Numbered from the stretch's first letter, positions 1-9,350 are shown. The stretch is 64,000 nucleotides of DNA from Planococcus salinus (GCF_003719725.1 NZ_RIAX01000003.1:310001-374000), one strand, 5' to 3'. Program-made: numbers and translations. The notes: a model not told the origin generated them from the letters alone.

Positions 1-529
1 TTGTATATTGAGAGACGGGCTGAACAGGAAGCGCTTTCATTCCGTGCTCGCCAAATTCAAAATCAGCGAAAGTTTTACCATCCGCTAATTCAACATCACT
101 TCTGATGAGGTCTGCATATGCTTTTGCAGCAATAATCGAGTCAGATGATTTTAACGGAAGCATCGGAACATCTGACAGTGGGAACTGATCAGGGTTATAC
201 GTAGGAAGGACGGGTGCAGCGAGATCAATGGTGCCATCTTGCAAAGCTCTTATTTCTTCACCCAACGGCACAAGTTCCTGGTTGAAAAAGGCATCAAAGG
301 TTACTTGACCACTAGTTTCCTCTTCTACTGTTTCCATCCATGGAGTAGTGAACGCAGCAGTATTAGCATCTTCTCCACTCAGACCAGCATTCAACCGCAG
401 GTTAATGGATTCCTGTTCATTTCCGCCGCCTTCTGTGCCTGAACCGGAAGTGGAAGGCTCTTCTTCAGAAACACAACCGCCCAATATTCCTAAAGCCAGT
501 AAACCCGTAAATAAATGTTTTTTCTTCAT
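1..529 (-). CDS. TRAP transporter substrate-binding lipoprotein, DctP family (C-terminus off window)
   Basis: Extracytoplasmic solute receptor of a tripartite TRAP carboxylate transporter. About 176 codons are visible; the 3' end lies beyond the left edge. Residues 1-18 form a lipoprotein signal with lipobox LGGC and lipidated Cys19, then a Gly/Ser/Glu-rich linker and a DctP-type domain. The ATG at 529 follows GGGAGGAAAAGAATC. It is last among the leftward genes seen here (ALDH, ADH, SDR, biotinyl carrier), so the substrate is probably an organic acid handled by those enzymes. The ligand cannot be read from sequence, and the matching DctQ/DctM genes are not in view on this side. Confidence 0.85.
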   Translation of the reverse strand, partial: MKKKHLFTGLLALGILGGCVSEEEPSTSGSGTEGGGNEQESINLRLNAGLSGEDANTAAFTTPWMETVEEETSGQVTFDAFFNQELVPLGEEIRALQDGTIDLAAPVLPTYNPDQFPLSDVPMLPLKSSDSIIAAKAYADLIRSDVELADGKTFADFEFGEHGMKALPVQPVSQYT

Positions 530-685
530 GATTCTTTTCCTCCCTTTTGCTGTTGATGTCTCTTCAACTATATTTCCTAAGTAAGTTCTGGTTTAATACG
601 TCATATGTTTAACTTTGATACCTATTCTTTTTTCGTCCGAGTTCTTGTTACGCAAAAGAAAGTTTTCTCATTCGTCTATTGAAAA

Positions 686-898
686 TTATTCAATAGTCAT
701 GATTACTTCGCCTTCATTTACAAAGTCGCCTTCACTAATCTTGATCTCTTTGACTTTCCCACCTCCTTCAGCTTCAATGGGAATTTCCATTTTCATAGAT
801 TCTAGAATCGCCACTTCTTGTTCATCTGCAATTTCATCTCCAACACTAACCAAAATTTTCCACACATTTCCCGTCATGGTTGATGTAATCTGTTTCAT
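686..898 (-). CDS. Free-standing biotinyl/lipoyl carrier domain protein (BCCP-like)
   Basis: A 70-residue protein consisting only of a biotin-attachment domain. The motif ESMKMEIP marks the likely biotinylated lysine at residue 36, followed by the typical G-x-V-K-E-I second half. The ATG at 898 is chosen over an in-frame TTG at 904, because GGAGG sits 8 bases from the ATG and overlaps the TTG spacing. Such single-domain carriers serve acyl-CoA or urea-type carboxylases, but no carboxylase or carboxyltransferase gene is nearby in this window. Its partner is either beyond the left edge or encoded elsewhere. It lies between the SDR and the TRAP receptor in the same leftward run. Confidence 0.85.
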   Translation of the reverse strand: MKQITSTMTGNVWKILVSVGDEIADEQEVAILESMKMEIPIEAEGGGKVKEIKISEGDFVNEGEVIMTIE

Positions 899-952
899 AC
901 CCAATTCCTCCTTCTGAAGATTCAGTAACCGTTTTATACTTTTTTATAAGTT

Positions 953-1714
953 TTATATAGTTGGCCCTCCAGCAGCATAAATGACTTGGCCACTGATAAA
1001 AGAGGATTTCTCGTCTGCAAAAAACAATACAGCATTCGCAATATCTGCCGGCTTCCCGCTTTTCTGTACCGGGATTTCTTTTATCAGTTCCTCTTTGTAC
1101 TCTTCAAATGGAACTCCCAGCCTCTCGGCGGTGGCTTTTGTCATATCCGTTTCAATAAAACCCGGAGCGATTGAATTTGCTGTAATCCCAAATTTCCCAA
1201 GTTCTATTGCTAATGTTTTTGTAAACCCTTGGAGTCCAGCTTTTGCAGTGGAATAGTTTGCCTGCCCTCTGTTTCCAAGTGCTGAAGTTGAAGAAATATT
1301 GATGATGCGCCCGTACTTATTCTCCACCATCACACTTTGCACAGCCCTACTCATATTAAATGAACCTTTCAAGTGGACATCCATGACCATATCCCAATCA
1401 CTGTCCGTCATTTTAAACAGCAAGTTATCCCGAGTGACACCCGCATTATTTACTAAAATATCGATTTTTCCTTGTTTTTCGATAATGGCTTTCACTGTTT
1501 CATCGACTTCTTCGCTCGAAGAAACATCGGCTGTGTATGTTGAAACCGAAAATCCATTTTCTTTTAGAAAATCATCGGCCTGATTCAAGCTTTCTTCGTT
1601 AATATCAAGGATAGCGACATGGGCACCTTCATCTAAAAGAGCCTCTGTAATGGCGAAACCAATGCCTCTGCTTCCACCTGTAACTACGGCTACTTTTCCA
1701 TCAAACCTTTTCAC
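953..1714 (-). CDS. Short-chain dehydrogenase/reductase (FabG-like)
   Basis: A 253-residue NAD(P)-dependent oxidoreductase of the classical SDR type. TGGSRGIG (12-19) binds the dinucleotide, NNAG lies at 89-92, and the catalytic Ser142, Tyr154 and Lys158 are in place. The C-terminus is the usual SGQ-V-AAGG type. The GTG start at 1714 has AAAGGAG 9 bases upstream. It sits between the zinc alcohol dehydrogenase and the biotinyl carrier. Its FabG resemblance does not mean fatty acid synthesis: in this setting a 3-hydroxyacyl or hydroxy-acid substrate of a catabolic route is more likely. Exact substrate unknown. Confidence 0.85.
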   Translation of the reverse strand: MKRFDGKVAVVTGGSRGIGFAITEALLDEGAHVAILDINEESLNQADDFLKENGFSVSTYTADVSSSEEVDETVKAIIEKQGKIDILVNNAGVTRDNLLFKMTDSDWDMVMDVHLKGSFNMSRAVQSVMVENKYGRIINISSTSALGNRGQANYSTAKAGLQGFTKTLAIELGKFGITANSIAPGFIETDMTKATAERLGVPFEEYKEELIKEIPVQKSGKPADIANAVLFFADEKSSFISGQVIYAAGGPTI

Positions 1715-1754
1715 AAATCATTCTCCTTTCGCTCCTCTACCACTTGAATAGCTG

Positions 1755-2879
1755 TTAAAACTTGATGACCACCCTCGATGCCTCTCCTTTCGCTAACGTA
1801 TCAAATCCCTCGTTGATCTCTTCCAGCGAAATAAAGTTAGTCATCAGTTTATCCACAGGCAACCTCTCCTGTTCAAATAAATTAATAAAATGAGGAATAT
1901 CCCGCTCAGGAACGCAGCTTCCAATATACGACCCTTTCAAACTCTTTTCTTCTGCGGTCAAGCTGACGTACGGAAATGAAAAATGATGTTCCGGGTGCGG
2001 TAAACCAGTGGTTACAGTAGTTCCTCCTCTCTTTGTAATTCCATAAGCTACTTCCATGGCAGGCACCACCCCTGCTGTTTCGAATGCAAAGTCAAGTCCC
2101 CCTCCCGTCGCTTCTCTTATCGACTCCACTACATCAGGGTCTGTTGAGTTGTAGACATCCGTTGCCCCCAGCTCTTTTGCTTGCGTGAGCTTGGCTTCGT
2201 TTATATCTACCGCTACAATTCGACTCGCTCCAGCAGTTACTGCGCCAAGAAGCGCACTGAGACCAATCCCGCCAAGTCCGACAATTGCCACCGTATTCCC
2301 CAATTTGATATTTGCAGTGTTTGAAACAGCACCTACACCCGTAATGACTGCGCAACCAAAAAGAGCAAGTTTCTCAAATGGGATACCTTTTTTCACTTTT
2401 ATCAAAGAATTTCTTGACACTACCGCATATTCTGAAAATGCCGATACCCCAACGTGGTGATACACTTTTTCATTGTCATTATGTAACCGGATGCCACCAT
2501 TGAAAAGCGTACCAGCAGTGTTGGATACTGCAGCAGGTTCGCATAAAGCCGGCCGCCCTTCCTTACAAGGCAAACAATGTCCGCAACTCGGTACAAATAC
2601 ACAGACAACATGATCGCCTGGTTCCAAATCCATTACTCCTTCGCCAACTTCTACTACGACTCCTGAAGCTTCATGTCCAAGAGCCATGGGAAGTGGTCTG
2701 GGCCGACTGCCATTGATGACGGATAAATCTGAATGACACAAACTCGCCGCTTTTATTTGAATCAGTACTTCTCCCCGCTCAGGTGAATCCAATTCTATGG
2801 TTTCAATCTTGATTGGCAAACTTTCAGCATAAGGTGCTTTTACACCCGATTCCCTCAACACAGCTGACTTTACTTTCAC
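1755..2879 (-). CDS. Zinc-dependent alcohol dehydrogenase (MDR superfamily)
   Basis: A 374-residue medium-chain dehydrogenase, close in layout to class III-type alcohol dehydrogenases. Catalytic zinc ligands are Cys48, His69/Glu70 and Cys176; the structural zinc site is Cys99, Cys102, Cys105 and Cys113. The Rossmann motif GLGGIG is at 201-206. Oxidation of an alcohol to an aldehyde would feed the aldehyde dehydrogenase encoded just upstream, with 28 bases between the genes. GTG start at 2879 after GAAGGGGTG. The physiological alcohol is not evident. Confidence 0.88.
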   Translation of the reverse strand: MKVKSAVLRESGVKAPYAESLPIKIETIELDSPERGEVLIQIKAASLCHSDLSVINGSRPRPLPMALGHEASGVVVEVGEGVMDLEPGDHVVCVFVPSCGHCLPCKEGRPALCEPAAVSNTAGTLFNGGIRLHNDNEKVYHHVGVSAFSEYAVVSRNSLIKVKKGIPFEKLALFGCAVITGVGAVSNTANIKLGNTVAIVGLGGIGLSALLGAVTAGASRIVAVDINEAKLTQAKELGATDVYNSTDPDVVESIREATGGGLDFAFETAGVVPAMEVAYGITKRGGTTVTTGLPHPEHHFSFPYVSLTAEEKSLKGSYIGSCVPERDIPHFINLFEQERLPVDKLMTNFISLEEINEGFDTLAKGEASRVVIKF

Positions 2880-2907
2880 AGAATCACCCCTTCGTGTATT
2901 CTTGCAT

Positions 2908-4356
2908 TTAATAAAGCTTTATGCCGATGAACTTGGTATCCATCATGTCTTCCATTGCGTACTTTACCCCTTCCTTTCCAATTCCGCTGTCCTTGATGCC
3001 CCCGTAAGGGATATGATCATATCTGCGAAGTGATACTTCGTTTATCCAAACTCCGCCTGATTCGATGGACTCGGCTAAACGCATCGCCCTGTTAATATCA
3101 GTGGTGAAGACTCCAGCCTGCAAACCCAATTCAGTATTATTGACCTCTTTGATCACTTCGCTTTCTTCTGAAAAAGGCATTACGCTAATCAACGGTGCAA
3201 AAACCTCTACACACACTACTTTCATTTCTGGGGTTAACTTTCCTAAAACAGTCGGTTCAAGCAACGTGCCTGTCCGCGTACCGCCAGTCAGTAGGTCTGC
3301 CCCCTGTTCGATTGCCTCGTTTATCCATGATTCTGCTTTTTTTGCTGCTTCTTCGGTGATCATTGGTCCCATATCCGTCGCTTCATCCAACGGATCGCCC
3401 GTTTTTAAAGAGCTGACTTTGGGAAGAAGTTTCTCGAGAAACTTATCGTATATAGTTTCATGAACGTAAATTCGCTGAGCTGATACGCACGCCTGTCCTG
3501 CAAAAGTAAATCCTCCCATTACAATAGCACTGACTGCTATATCCAGATCTGCGTCCTCAAAAATGACATTGGGCGCGTTCGATCCAAGTTCTAATGTCAC
3601 TTTCTTCCGTTTCGCCATTTCACTTATTTTCCAGCCCACAGCTCCGCTGCCAGTGAAAGTGACTTTCTTCACTCTCGGGTTTGTTACCAACGGTTCCACG
3701 ATGTCTTGACCAGGTCCCATTAAAATATTCAATGCACCTTCAGGCAATCCAGCTTCTTGAAATAGCTTATACAGTTGCATAGAAGAAAAGGGTGTTTTTT
3801 CGGCTGGTTTCAAAACTACGGTGTTACCAGCTGCAATGGCTGGTGCAACTTTGTGCAATACTAAGTTTAACGGAAAATTAAATGGCGTAATCGCCGCCAC
3901 CACACCAATAGGAACTCTCTTAGCTATACCGATTTGGTTTTCGCCACCGATTGCACTATCCATCGGTATTTGTTCTCCATAAGTTGACTTTGCTGCTTCA
4001 GAAGCAAACCTCAGTACTTGAACGGCCCGTGCTACTTCTCCCCTGCTTTCACGAATCGGTTTTCCTGCTTCTTGTGAAAGCAATACAGCAAAATCCTCTG
4101 CCTTTTCTTCCAATAAATCAGCTGTTTTTCTTAAAATGGAAGATCTCTCATGAGCTGGCATCGTTTTCATGTGCTTCTGAAAAACTTCATAGGCATTATC
4201 TACAGCATCATTTATATCTTCCAAATTGGCACACGTTATTTCACCCAGAATCTTATTTGTGAATGGGTTATAAACGTTTAAGGTTTTTCGTCCACTTTCT
4301 GTTCTTTCTTTACCACTTATAATTGAGCCCGAAGAAAGTGTCTCCAAATTAATCAC
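2908..4356 (-). CDS. Aldehyde dehydrogenase
   Basis: A 482-residue NAD(P)-dependent aldehyde dehydrogenase. Catalytic Cys290 lies in GQACVSAQR, the general base Glu256 in LELGS, and oxyanion Asn160 in TPFNFP. Length and motifs fit the broad family that includes phosphonoacetaldehyde, lactaldehyde and non-phosphorylating glyceraldehyde-3-phosphate dehydrogenases, and it cannot be narrowed by eye. GTG start at 4356 with AGGAGG 7 bases upstream. It is the first gene of the leftward operon behind the promoter at 4625-4653, leaving a roughly 260-base leader. Together with the adjacent alcohol dehydrogenase it forms a two-step alcohol-to-acid oxidation. Confidence 0.88.
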   Translation of the reverse strand: MINLETLSSGSIISGKERTESGRKTLNVYNPFTNKILGEITCANLEDINDAVDNAYEVFQKHMKTMPAHERSSILRKTADLLEEKAEDFAVLLSQEAGKPIRESRGEVARAVQVLRFASEAAKSTYGEQIPMDSAIGGENQIGIAKRVPIGVVAAITPFNFPLNLVLHKVAPAIAAGNTVVLKPAEKTPFSSMQLYKLFQEAGLPEGALNILMGPGQDIVEPLVTNPRVKKVTFTGSGAVGWKISEMAKRKKVTLELGSNAPNVIFEDADLDIAVSAIVMGGFTFAGQACVSAQRIYVHETIYDKFLEKLLPKVSSLKTGDPLDEATDMGPMITEEAAKKAESWINEAIEQGADLLTGGTRTGTLLEPTVLGKLTPEMKVVCVEVFAPLISVMPFSEESEVIKEVNNTELGLQAGVFTTDINRAMRLAESIESGGVWINEVSLRRYDHIPYGGIKDSGIGKEGVKYAMEDMMDTKFIGIKLY

Positions 4357-4624
4357 GGTGAGTCCTCCTTAATCATAAATATTTAAATTGGGTCACACTG
4401 GAATTTAAAAACTAAAATTCTAATCCTGTAATCAGCTTTTTCTGGATGAACTTAAATTATTGGTTCTCAGGATGTATTTCAAAACTGTTGAATTAGAGTA
4501 TGAGGTGAAGTGGAAATACTATCCAAGTAATAATTTGCTTCCGTATGCGTCTGCATTGATGATAGGAAAACAACAATAGAGGAGAATCTGGGGTGACTTA
4601 CAATCCGCCTAGAAATTTGTGCCT
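4357..4624 (-). other. Long untranslated leader of the aldehyde dehydrogenase operon
   Basis: This AT-rich stretch of about 270 bases lies between the promoter at 4625-4653 and the GTG at 4356. No convincing open reading frame, known riboswitch or intrinsic terminator was recognised in it. The rest of the gap up to 4769 holds the promoter block and a further AT-rich segment. Confidence 0.4.
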
Positions 4625-4653
4625 AGTATATCAAACTCTAAAAGTAACGACAA
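4625..4653 (-). promoter_or_regulatory. SigA-type promoter for the ALDH operon
   Basis: On the minus strand, -35 TTGTCG (4648-4653), 17-base spacer and -10 TATACT (4625-4630). The -35 is preceded by a block (4650-4670) reading AATAATTAAAAAACTA-G-TTGT. The same block, with one change and identical spacing to an identical -10, occurs upstream of the acyl-CoA dehydrogenase at 6980-7025. The block could be an UP element or an operator. Confidence 0.65.
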
Positions 4654-4769
4654 CTAGTTTTTTAATTATTTAAAATAATACGAAAATTTATTTTAGTATA
4701 CTATTAAGCGGCTCGACCGAAAAGAAGATACAACTACCGATTCTTTCACACTAATGCTTTTTAATTGAT

Positions 4770-5531
4770 TTAATGAGCTGTTTCTCCTCCATCAATTGTC
4801 AAAGCTTGTCCTGTCATATAAGCCGATCCTTCAGAAGATAAATAGACGATTAGAGGTCCAAGCTCATTGGCTTCTCCGATTCTTCTTAAAGGAATTCTTT
4901 TTATAATCTTGTCAGTTAATTCTTCATTATCAAAAATTTCTTCGTTCATTGAAGTTCTGAAATAGCCTGGGCAAATGACATTTACATTCACCTTATATCT
5001 CGCCCATTCAATGGCCAACATCCGGGTAAACTGAATGACTGCTCCTTTACTGGTTCCATAAGCCACCAGCCTTGGCGTGCCTACCAGTCCATCGTAAGAG
5101 CCGATATTAATAATTTTACCTTTTTTTTGATTCACCATTATTTCTCCGATAATCCGGGAAACTTTCATGACACCTATAAGATTGGTAGCCATTATCTGCT
5201 CGATTTCTTCATCACTGGTTTCTGAGAACATTTTTTCGATGACAATGCCCGCATTATTCACTAAAATATCAACCCGACCGAATTGCTCTAAGATTTTTTC
5301 TTTTACGCGATAGATTTGTTCAGAGTTTGTGACGTCGCAAATGTAAGGTGTCACCTTCCCTTTAACTTTCATCAATTCATCTGCTGCCTTCTCCAGCGTC
5401 TCTTTGTTCCGTCCGGTAATGATAACTTCCGCATTTGAGAGCAAAAGTGCTTTTGCAGCTGCATAACCTAACCCTCTGCTTCCACCGGTGACAAGTGCCA
5501 CCTTTCCTTTAAGGTTAAAATCTTCCAACAT
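4770..5531 (-). CDS. Short-chain dehydrogenase/reductase (gluconate 5-dehydrogenase-like)
   Basis: A 253-residue classical SDR: TGGSRGLG at 15-22, NNAG at 92-95, and catalytic Ser145, Tyr158 and Lys162. It ends with the G-Q-A-L-T-I-D-G-G segment common in this family. The ATG at 5531 follows AAGGGGAGATAAA. It lies 153 bases downstream of the acyl-CoA dehydrogenase and probably shares its promoter at 6980-7008. A 3-hydroxyacyl-CoA or hydroxy-acid substrate would fit that neighbour. It differs clearly from the SDR at 953-1714, so the two are not a recent duplication. Confidence 0.83.
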   Translation of the reverse strand: MLEDFNLKGKVALVTGGSRGLGYAAAKALLLSNAEVIITGRNKETLEKAADELMKVKGKVTPYICDVTNSEQIYRVKEKILEQFGRVDILVNNAGIVIEKMFSETSDEEIEQIMATNLIGVMKVSRIIGEIMVNQKKGKIINIGSYDGLVGTPRLVAYGTSKGAVIQFTRMLAIEWARYKVNVNVICPGYFRTSMNEEIFDNEELTDKIIKRIPLRRIGEANELGPLIVYLSSEGSAYMTGQALTIDGGETAH

Positions 5532-5684
5532 TTTATCTCCCCTTACAAATAACTCTTTTTATCAATTCAGGTTTTAACCACCTCTTCAACTGAGACTTCA
5601 TCACAAAACATTATTGTGGAATTGCGTTCCAAACTTTTACTATTCATCTCCTCTCTATCCCAACGAACTTTTTCAAGACTATAG

Positions 5685-6911
5685 TCATTTGACTTCGGCT
5701 TCCGTTTTCAATTGTTCGCGCAGCTCAAGCCTTCCAACATCCCGTAAATGGACTTGGTCCGGCCCATCAACGATTCTAAGCGTTCGTGCATTTGCCCAGT
5801 GTGCCGCTAACGGAAAATCTTCACTTACACCTGCACCTCCAAAAGCTTGAATTGCTCGGTCAATTACATTGAGGGAGACTCTTGGTGCTGCAATTTTTAT
5901 CATGGCGATCTCTTTGCGGGCTGCTTTTGCACCTTCCTGATCGATTTTATGAGCAGCATGCAAAGTCAAAAGACGCGCCTGTTCAATTTCAATCCGGCTC
6001 TCAGCAATAATCTCACGAATCACTTCCTTTTCCGACAACAAGGAACCAAATGCTTCTCTCGTTTCAGCACGTTTACACAAAAGTTCCAAAGCCCGTTCTG
6101 CTGCCCCAATAGCCCTCATACAATGATGGATTCTGCCGGGTCCCAGACGGCCCTGGGCAATCTCAAATCCTCGACCTTCTCCCAATAACATATTTTCTAC
6201 TGGGACTCTTACATTATTGTATCGAATTTCGGCATGGCCATGAGGTGCTTCGTCATACCCGAAAACAGGCAAATGACGCTTTATTTCAACTCCTGGAGTA
6301 TCAAGCGGTACTAAAATCATCGATTGCTGTTGATACTTGGCTGCATTCGGATCTGTTTTCCCCATTAAAATGGCTATTTTGCAGTTAGGATACAGTGCCC
6401 CAGTAGTCCACCATTTCGTTGCATTGATTACGTATTCATTTCCATCACGCACAATGCTTCCTTGAATATTCGTAGCATCAGACGAAGCAACATCCGGTTC
6501 TGTCATTGAAAAGCAGGAACGAATCTCACCCTTCAGAAGTGGTTCAAGCCATTGTTTCTTTTGCTCTTCAGTGCCGTATTTTATGAAGACTTCCATGTTC
6601 CCCGTATCCGGAGCATTACAATTGAATATTTCAGGGGCAATTAGCGAGCGTCCCATAATTTCACAAAGATGAGCATAATCATAATTCGTTAATCCTTGTC
6701 CATATTCAGTGTCGTGTAAAAATAAATTCCACAGCCCTTGCTCTTTGGCTTTTTCTTTTAACTCCTCCATGATGGGCGGAACAATCCACCGGCTTTCTCC
6801 TTCATTCAATTGGTTTTCGAATATCATTTCGTTTGGGTATACGTATTCATTCATAAAATCGATTAACTCTTTTTTCAATTGCTGCGCTCTAGGCGATAGG
6901 TCTTTCAGCAT
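5685..6911 (-). CDS. Acyl-CoA dehydrogenase (ACAD10/11-like)
   Basis: A 408-residue FAD-dependent acyl-CoA dehydrogenase. [16 protein letters not shown] is the FAD/substrate signature, and [14 protein letters not shown] lies in the C-terminal helical domain. Near the end, [10 protein letters not shown] replaces the usual Y-E-G-T, placing Asp rather than Glu near the catalytic-base position. This is the pattern known for the ACAD10/11-like branch. ATG at 6911 after CAGGAGGTTGCGGG. First gene of a two-gene operon with the SDR at 4770-5531. Likely substrate is a branched or hydroxylated acyl-CoA, which is inference. Confidence 0.87.
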   Translation of the reverse strand: MLKDLSPRAQQLKKELIDFMNEYVYPNEMIFENQLNEGESRWIVPPIMEELKEKAKEQGLWNLFLHDTEYGQGLTNYDYAHLCEIMGRSLIAPEIFNCNAPDTGNMEVFIKYGTEEQKKQWLEPLLKGEIRSCFSMTEPDVASSDATNIQGSIVRDGNEYVINATKWWTTGALYPNCKIAILMGKTDPNAAKYQQQSMILVPLDTPGVEIKRHLPVFGYDEAPHGHAEIRYNNVRVPVENMLLGEGRGFEIAQGRLGPGRIHHCMRAIGAAERALELLCKRAETREAFGSLLSEKEVIREIIAESRIEIEQARLLTLHAAHKIDQEGAKAARKEIAMIKIAAPRVSLNVIDRAIQAFGGAGVSEDFPLAAHWANARTLRIVDGPDQVHLRDVGRLELREQLKTEAEVK

Positions 6912-6979
6912 CCCGCAACCTCCTGTCCACTGATATTTTCTTACTAATTTATTTCTAAATGAAAACCCTTACAATCACT

Positions 6980-7008
6980 AGTATAAAATGCTCCTCTTTA
7001 ACTTACAA
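6980..7008 (-). promoter_or_regulatory. SigA-type promoter for the acyl-CoA dehydrogenase operon
   Basis: -35 TTGTAA (7003-7008), 17-base spacer, -10 TATACT (6980-6985), giving a leader of about 60 bases. The upstream block at 7005-7025 reads AATAATTAAAAAACTA-C-TTGT and matches the block at 4650-4670 except for one base. Confidence 0.65.
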
Positions 7009-7051
7009 GTAGTTTTTTAATTATTATAAATATTCTTTCAATATTCACTCT

Positions 7052-7090
7052 AAAAAAACCAGTCTATTACAAAGGAGTAATAAACTGGTT
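7052..7090 (-). terminator. Intrinsic terminator after the YebC/YeeI-family gene
   Basis: AACCAGT and ACTGGTT arms (7057-7063 and 7084-7090), extended by TATTAC/GTAATA with one mismatch, followed on the minus strand by a run of seven T. It lies just downstream of the stop at 7099. Confidence 0.75.
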
Positions 7091-7098
7091 CTATTGGG

Positions 7099-7815
7099 TT
7101 ATTTTATGTCCACATTATGATAAACCTGCTGGACATCTTCAAGGTCCTCAATGGCATCGACCATTTTTTCGAATTGCTCCTGGGCGTCTTCAGGAAGTTC
7201 CAATTCATTCTGCGCGAGCATTGTCAATTCCGCTACGGTAAAATCTGTAATGCCTGCGTTTTTGAATGCCTCTTGGACAACATGGAATTGATCGGGTTCT
7301 GCATAGACAATGACAGAATCCTCTTCTTCCAGGATATCCCGGACATCAATGTCCGCTTCCATCAACAGCTCCAGGACTTCGTCAGCGGATTTACCTTCGA
7401 TGCCAATGACAGCTGTATGATCAAACATGTAAGACACCGACCCACTGACACCCATATTGCCTCCGTTTTTGCCGAACGCAGCCCGCACATCTGAAGCCGT
7501 ACGGTTTACGTTATTGGTCAAAGTATCTACGATAACCATTGAACCGTTCGGGCCGAAGCCTTCATACCGCAATTCATCATAGCTTTCCTCTGATCCGCCT
7601 TTGGCTTTTTCAATGGCACGATCGATGATGGCTTTTGGTACACTGTAGGTTTTCGCGCGTTCAAGGACTACTTTCAACGCTTGATTCGATTCCGGATCCG
7701 GTTCTCCCTGTTTTGCCGCCACATAAATTTCACGGCCGAATTTTGCATATATGCGACTCGTGTTGGCATCCTTGGATGCTTTCTTTTCTTTAATGTTATT
7801 CCATTTGCGACCCAT
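7099..7815 (-). CDS. yeeI: YebC/PmpR-family protein (YeeI-type)
   Basis: A 238-residue protein of the YebC/PmpR/TACO1 family, members of which act as DNA-binding regulators or help ribosomes through difficult stretches. The start [19 protein letters not shown] is the usual N-terminus. An in-frame extension to 7860 adds 15 atypical residues and is not used; the ATG at 7815 has AGGAAC 7 bases upstream. The basic N-terminal domain is followed by the acidic dimerisation domain ending in [15 protein letters not shown]. Monocistronic, with its own terminator. The gene name is by resemblance to the Bacillus subtilis YeeI branch. Confidence 0.85.
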   Translation of the reverse strand: MGRKWNNIKEKKASKDANTSRIYAKFGREIYVAAKQGEPDPESNQALKVVLERAKTYSVPKAIIDRAIEKAKGGSEESYDELRYEGFGPNGSMVIVDTLTNNVNRTASDVRAAFGKNGGNMGVSGSVSYMFDHTAVIGIEGKSADEVLELLMEADIDVRDILEEEDSVIVYAEPDQFHVVQEAFKNAGITDFTVAELTMLAQNELELPEDAQEQFEKMVDAIEDLEDVQQVYHNVDIK

Positions 7816-7920
7816 ATCAGTTCCTACTTTCTTTGAATTCTGAACGTCATAGAAGTTCACTGCTCTCTATTATATAATAAATTCACTCTACATTTCATCC
7901 CGCACAGTTCACAAAAAATC

Positions 7921-8160
7921 TCATCTGTAATCGGTAGCTTTGCGTCCGCTTTTATCGTTCCGGAAGTATTCTGAAAGTTGAATGACACGGACATCGCGTG
8001 TATTCAATTCGTGATAGATTCCTCTGCTGTCTGTGAACGAAATATATTGATCTCTTTCACTCTGCACCAGCTTTTCCGCTTGCTCCTGTGAATCCATATG
8101 GACGAACCGCCGGATGTAATGCTCTTCATCAAAGAAATATGTTATTTTGAACTCTTTCAT
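7921..8160 (-). CDS. Small conserved-looking protein of unknown function downstream of nitric oxide synthase
   Basis: A 79-residue, charged, soluble protein with no signal peptide or membrane segment. I do not recognise the family. The ATG at 8160 is preferred over 8169 because GGGGG lies 8 bases before it. It starts 14 bases after the nitric oxide synthase stop codon, so the two are almost certainly co-transcribed. It begins KEFKITYFFDEE and is rich in Asp, Glu, Arg and Tyr, with a compact alpha/beta look. The coupling suggests, but does not show, a role linked to nitric oxide synthase. Confidence 0.7.
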   Translation of the reverse strand: MKEFKITYFFDEEHYIRRFVHMDSQEQAEKLVQSERDQYISFTDSRGIYHELNTRDVRVIQLSEYFRNDKSGRKATDYR

Positions 8161-8173
8161 CGTATTCATCCCC

Positions 8174-9277
8174 CTATAAATCGTATGAAAGCTTTTGATA
8201 AAAGTAATTGGGTTTTACGATTTCGTTTTTATAAGGCTTATGGAAAATATGGGTGGTGGCCGGGCTCATCGGCGGAATCAACCAGACCCAATTACCGGTC
8301 ACATTTCTTCCCGCAGCTTCTTCTTTCTTCTCGAAATTTTTGAATTGCTTGGCAGCCGTATGGTGATCCACAATGGTCACTCCGGCTTTATGGTAAGAGT
8401 CCAATACTGCCACATTAAGTTCCACCAGTGCTTTGTCTTTCCAGAGAGAACGATTGGAAGTTGTATCCAGTCCCATTAATTCGGCCACGGCAGGCAATAG
8501 GTTATAGCGGTCTTCATCAGCCAGATTCCGCGCACCGATTTCCGTGCCCATATACCAGCCGTTAAAAGGCGCCATTGTGTAATGGATTCCTCCAATTTCC
8601 AATTCCATGTCAGAAATGATTGGCACAGCGTACCATTTGGCATTCAACGTTTTAAAATTTTTCAGCTCCGGATGCTCCAATTCAACTTCCATAATCGATT
8701 CTTCCGGAATCTCGTACCAACGGGGCTCTTTGCCATGCTCTTGTATAACCAAAGGCAGTACATCAAAATTGGTCCCTTTTCCTTTCCATCCAAGTTCCAT
8801 ACACTTCCTGGTAAACTCAATTGAAGTGGAATCTCCAATAATTTCCCCGTCTTTTTCATATCCTGCATAACGCACCAACTGGTGATTCCAGATCCGTATC
8901 TTGTTCCGTCCACCTGTTTTTTGAGGGAATACTGTTATGGCCGGCCGCACTTTGCCTTTATTAGTGGCAAAATCAATATGATTGAGCAAACTCTTAAAAG
9001 CGCCGTCTGCCGTGTCCTGTTGCCGGGCATCAAACACCGTCAAGGTATTCCAGAACAAGCGGCCGATGCAGCGGTTATTATTGCGCCAAGCCATACGCGC
9101 CCCGTGTTCCAGCTCTTCAAAAGTATGTGTGTACTGTCCTGTATGTTGAATTTCTTCTGTGACTTCCTCAATTCGGTCAGCCAGCTCGGCTTCGCTTTTT
9201 CCCAATTCGTTGTAGCAGCAATATAAAAAATAACCGGCTTCTTCAATCAAGACAGATTGTGCTGCAGTTATTGTCAT
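8174..9277 (-). CDS. nos: Nitric oxide synthase oxygenase
   Basis: A 367-residue bacterial NOS oxygenase domain that converts L-arginine to citrulline and nitric oxide using haem and a pterin or tetrahydrofolate, with electrons from separate flavodoxin reductases. The haem-thiolate Cys70 lies in [12 protein letters not shown]; the arginine-binding Glu is in [12 protein letters not shown]. As in other Bacillales there is no fused reductase. ATG at 9277 is chosen over a GTG at 9286 because AGGAG is 8 bases upstream. In Bacillus the NO produced protects against oxidative stress and some antibiotics. It is divergent from the HAD gene at 9408 and followed by the small gene at 7921. Confidence 0.96.
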   Translation of the reverse strand: MTITAAQSVLIEEAGYFLYCCYNELGKSEAELADRIEEVTEEIQHTGQYTHTFEELEHGARMAWRNNNRCIGRLFWNTLTVFDARQQDTADGAFKSLLNHIDFATNKGKVRPAITVFPQKTGGRNKIRIWNHQLVRYAGYEKDGEIIGDSTSIEFTRKCMELGWKGKGTNFDVLPLVIQEHGKEPRWYEIPEESIMEVELEHPELKNFKTLNAKWYAVPIISDMELEIGGIHYTMAPFNGWYMGTEIGARNLADEDRYNLLPAVAELMGLDTTSNRSLWKDKALVELNVAVLDSYHKAGVTIVDHHTAAKQFKNFEKKEEAAGRNVTGNWVWLIPPMSPATTHIFHKPYKNEIVKPNYFYQKLSYDL

Positions 9278-9350
9278 TTTCTTCACTCCTTTCGTTCATA
9301 TTATCATCTCTTCCACCAAAGGATTAACTGATATGTGACAGCTCTTTGTT

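Noticed and set aside
26-39. A cre-like sequence (AGGAAGCGCTTTCA) near the left edge
   Set aside because: It lies deep within the coding part of the TRAP receptor gene, about 490 bases from its start, and simply encodes the residues M-K-A-L-P; most likely chance.
4357-4624. A riboswitch in the long ALDH leader
   Set aside because: No terminator hairpin, no conserved core of a known class and no strong secondary structure could be recognised by eye.
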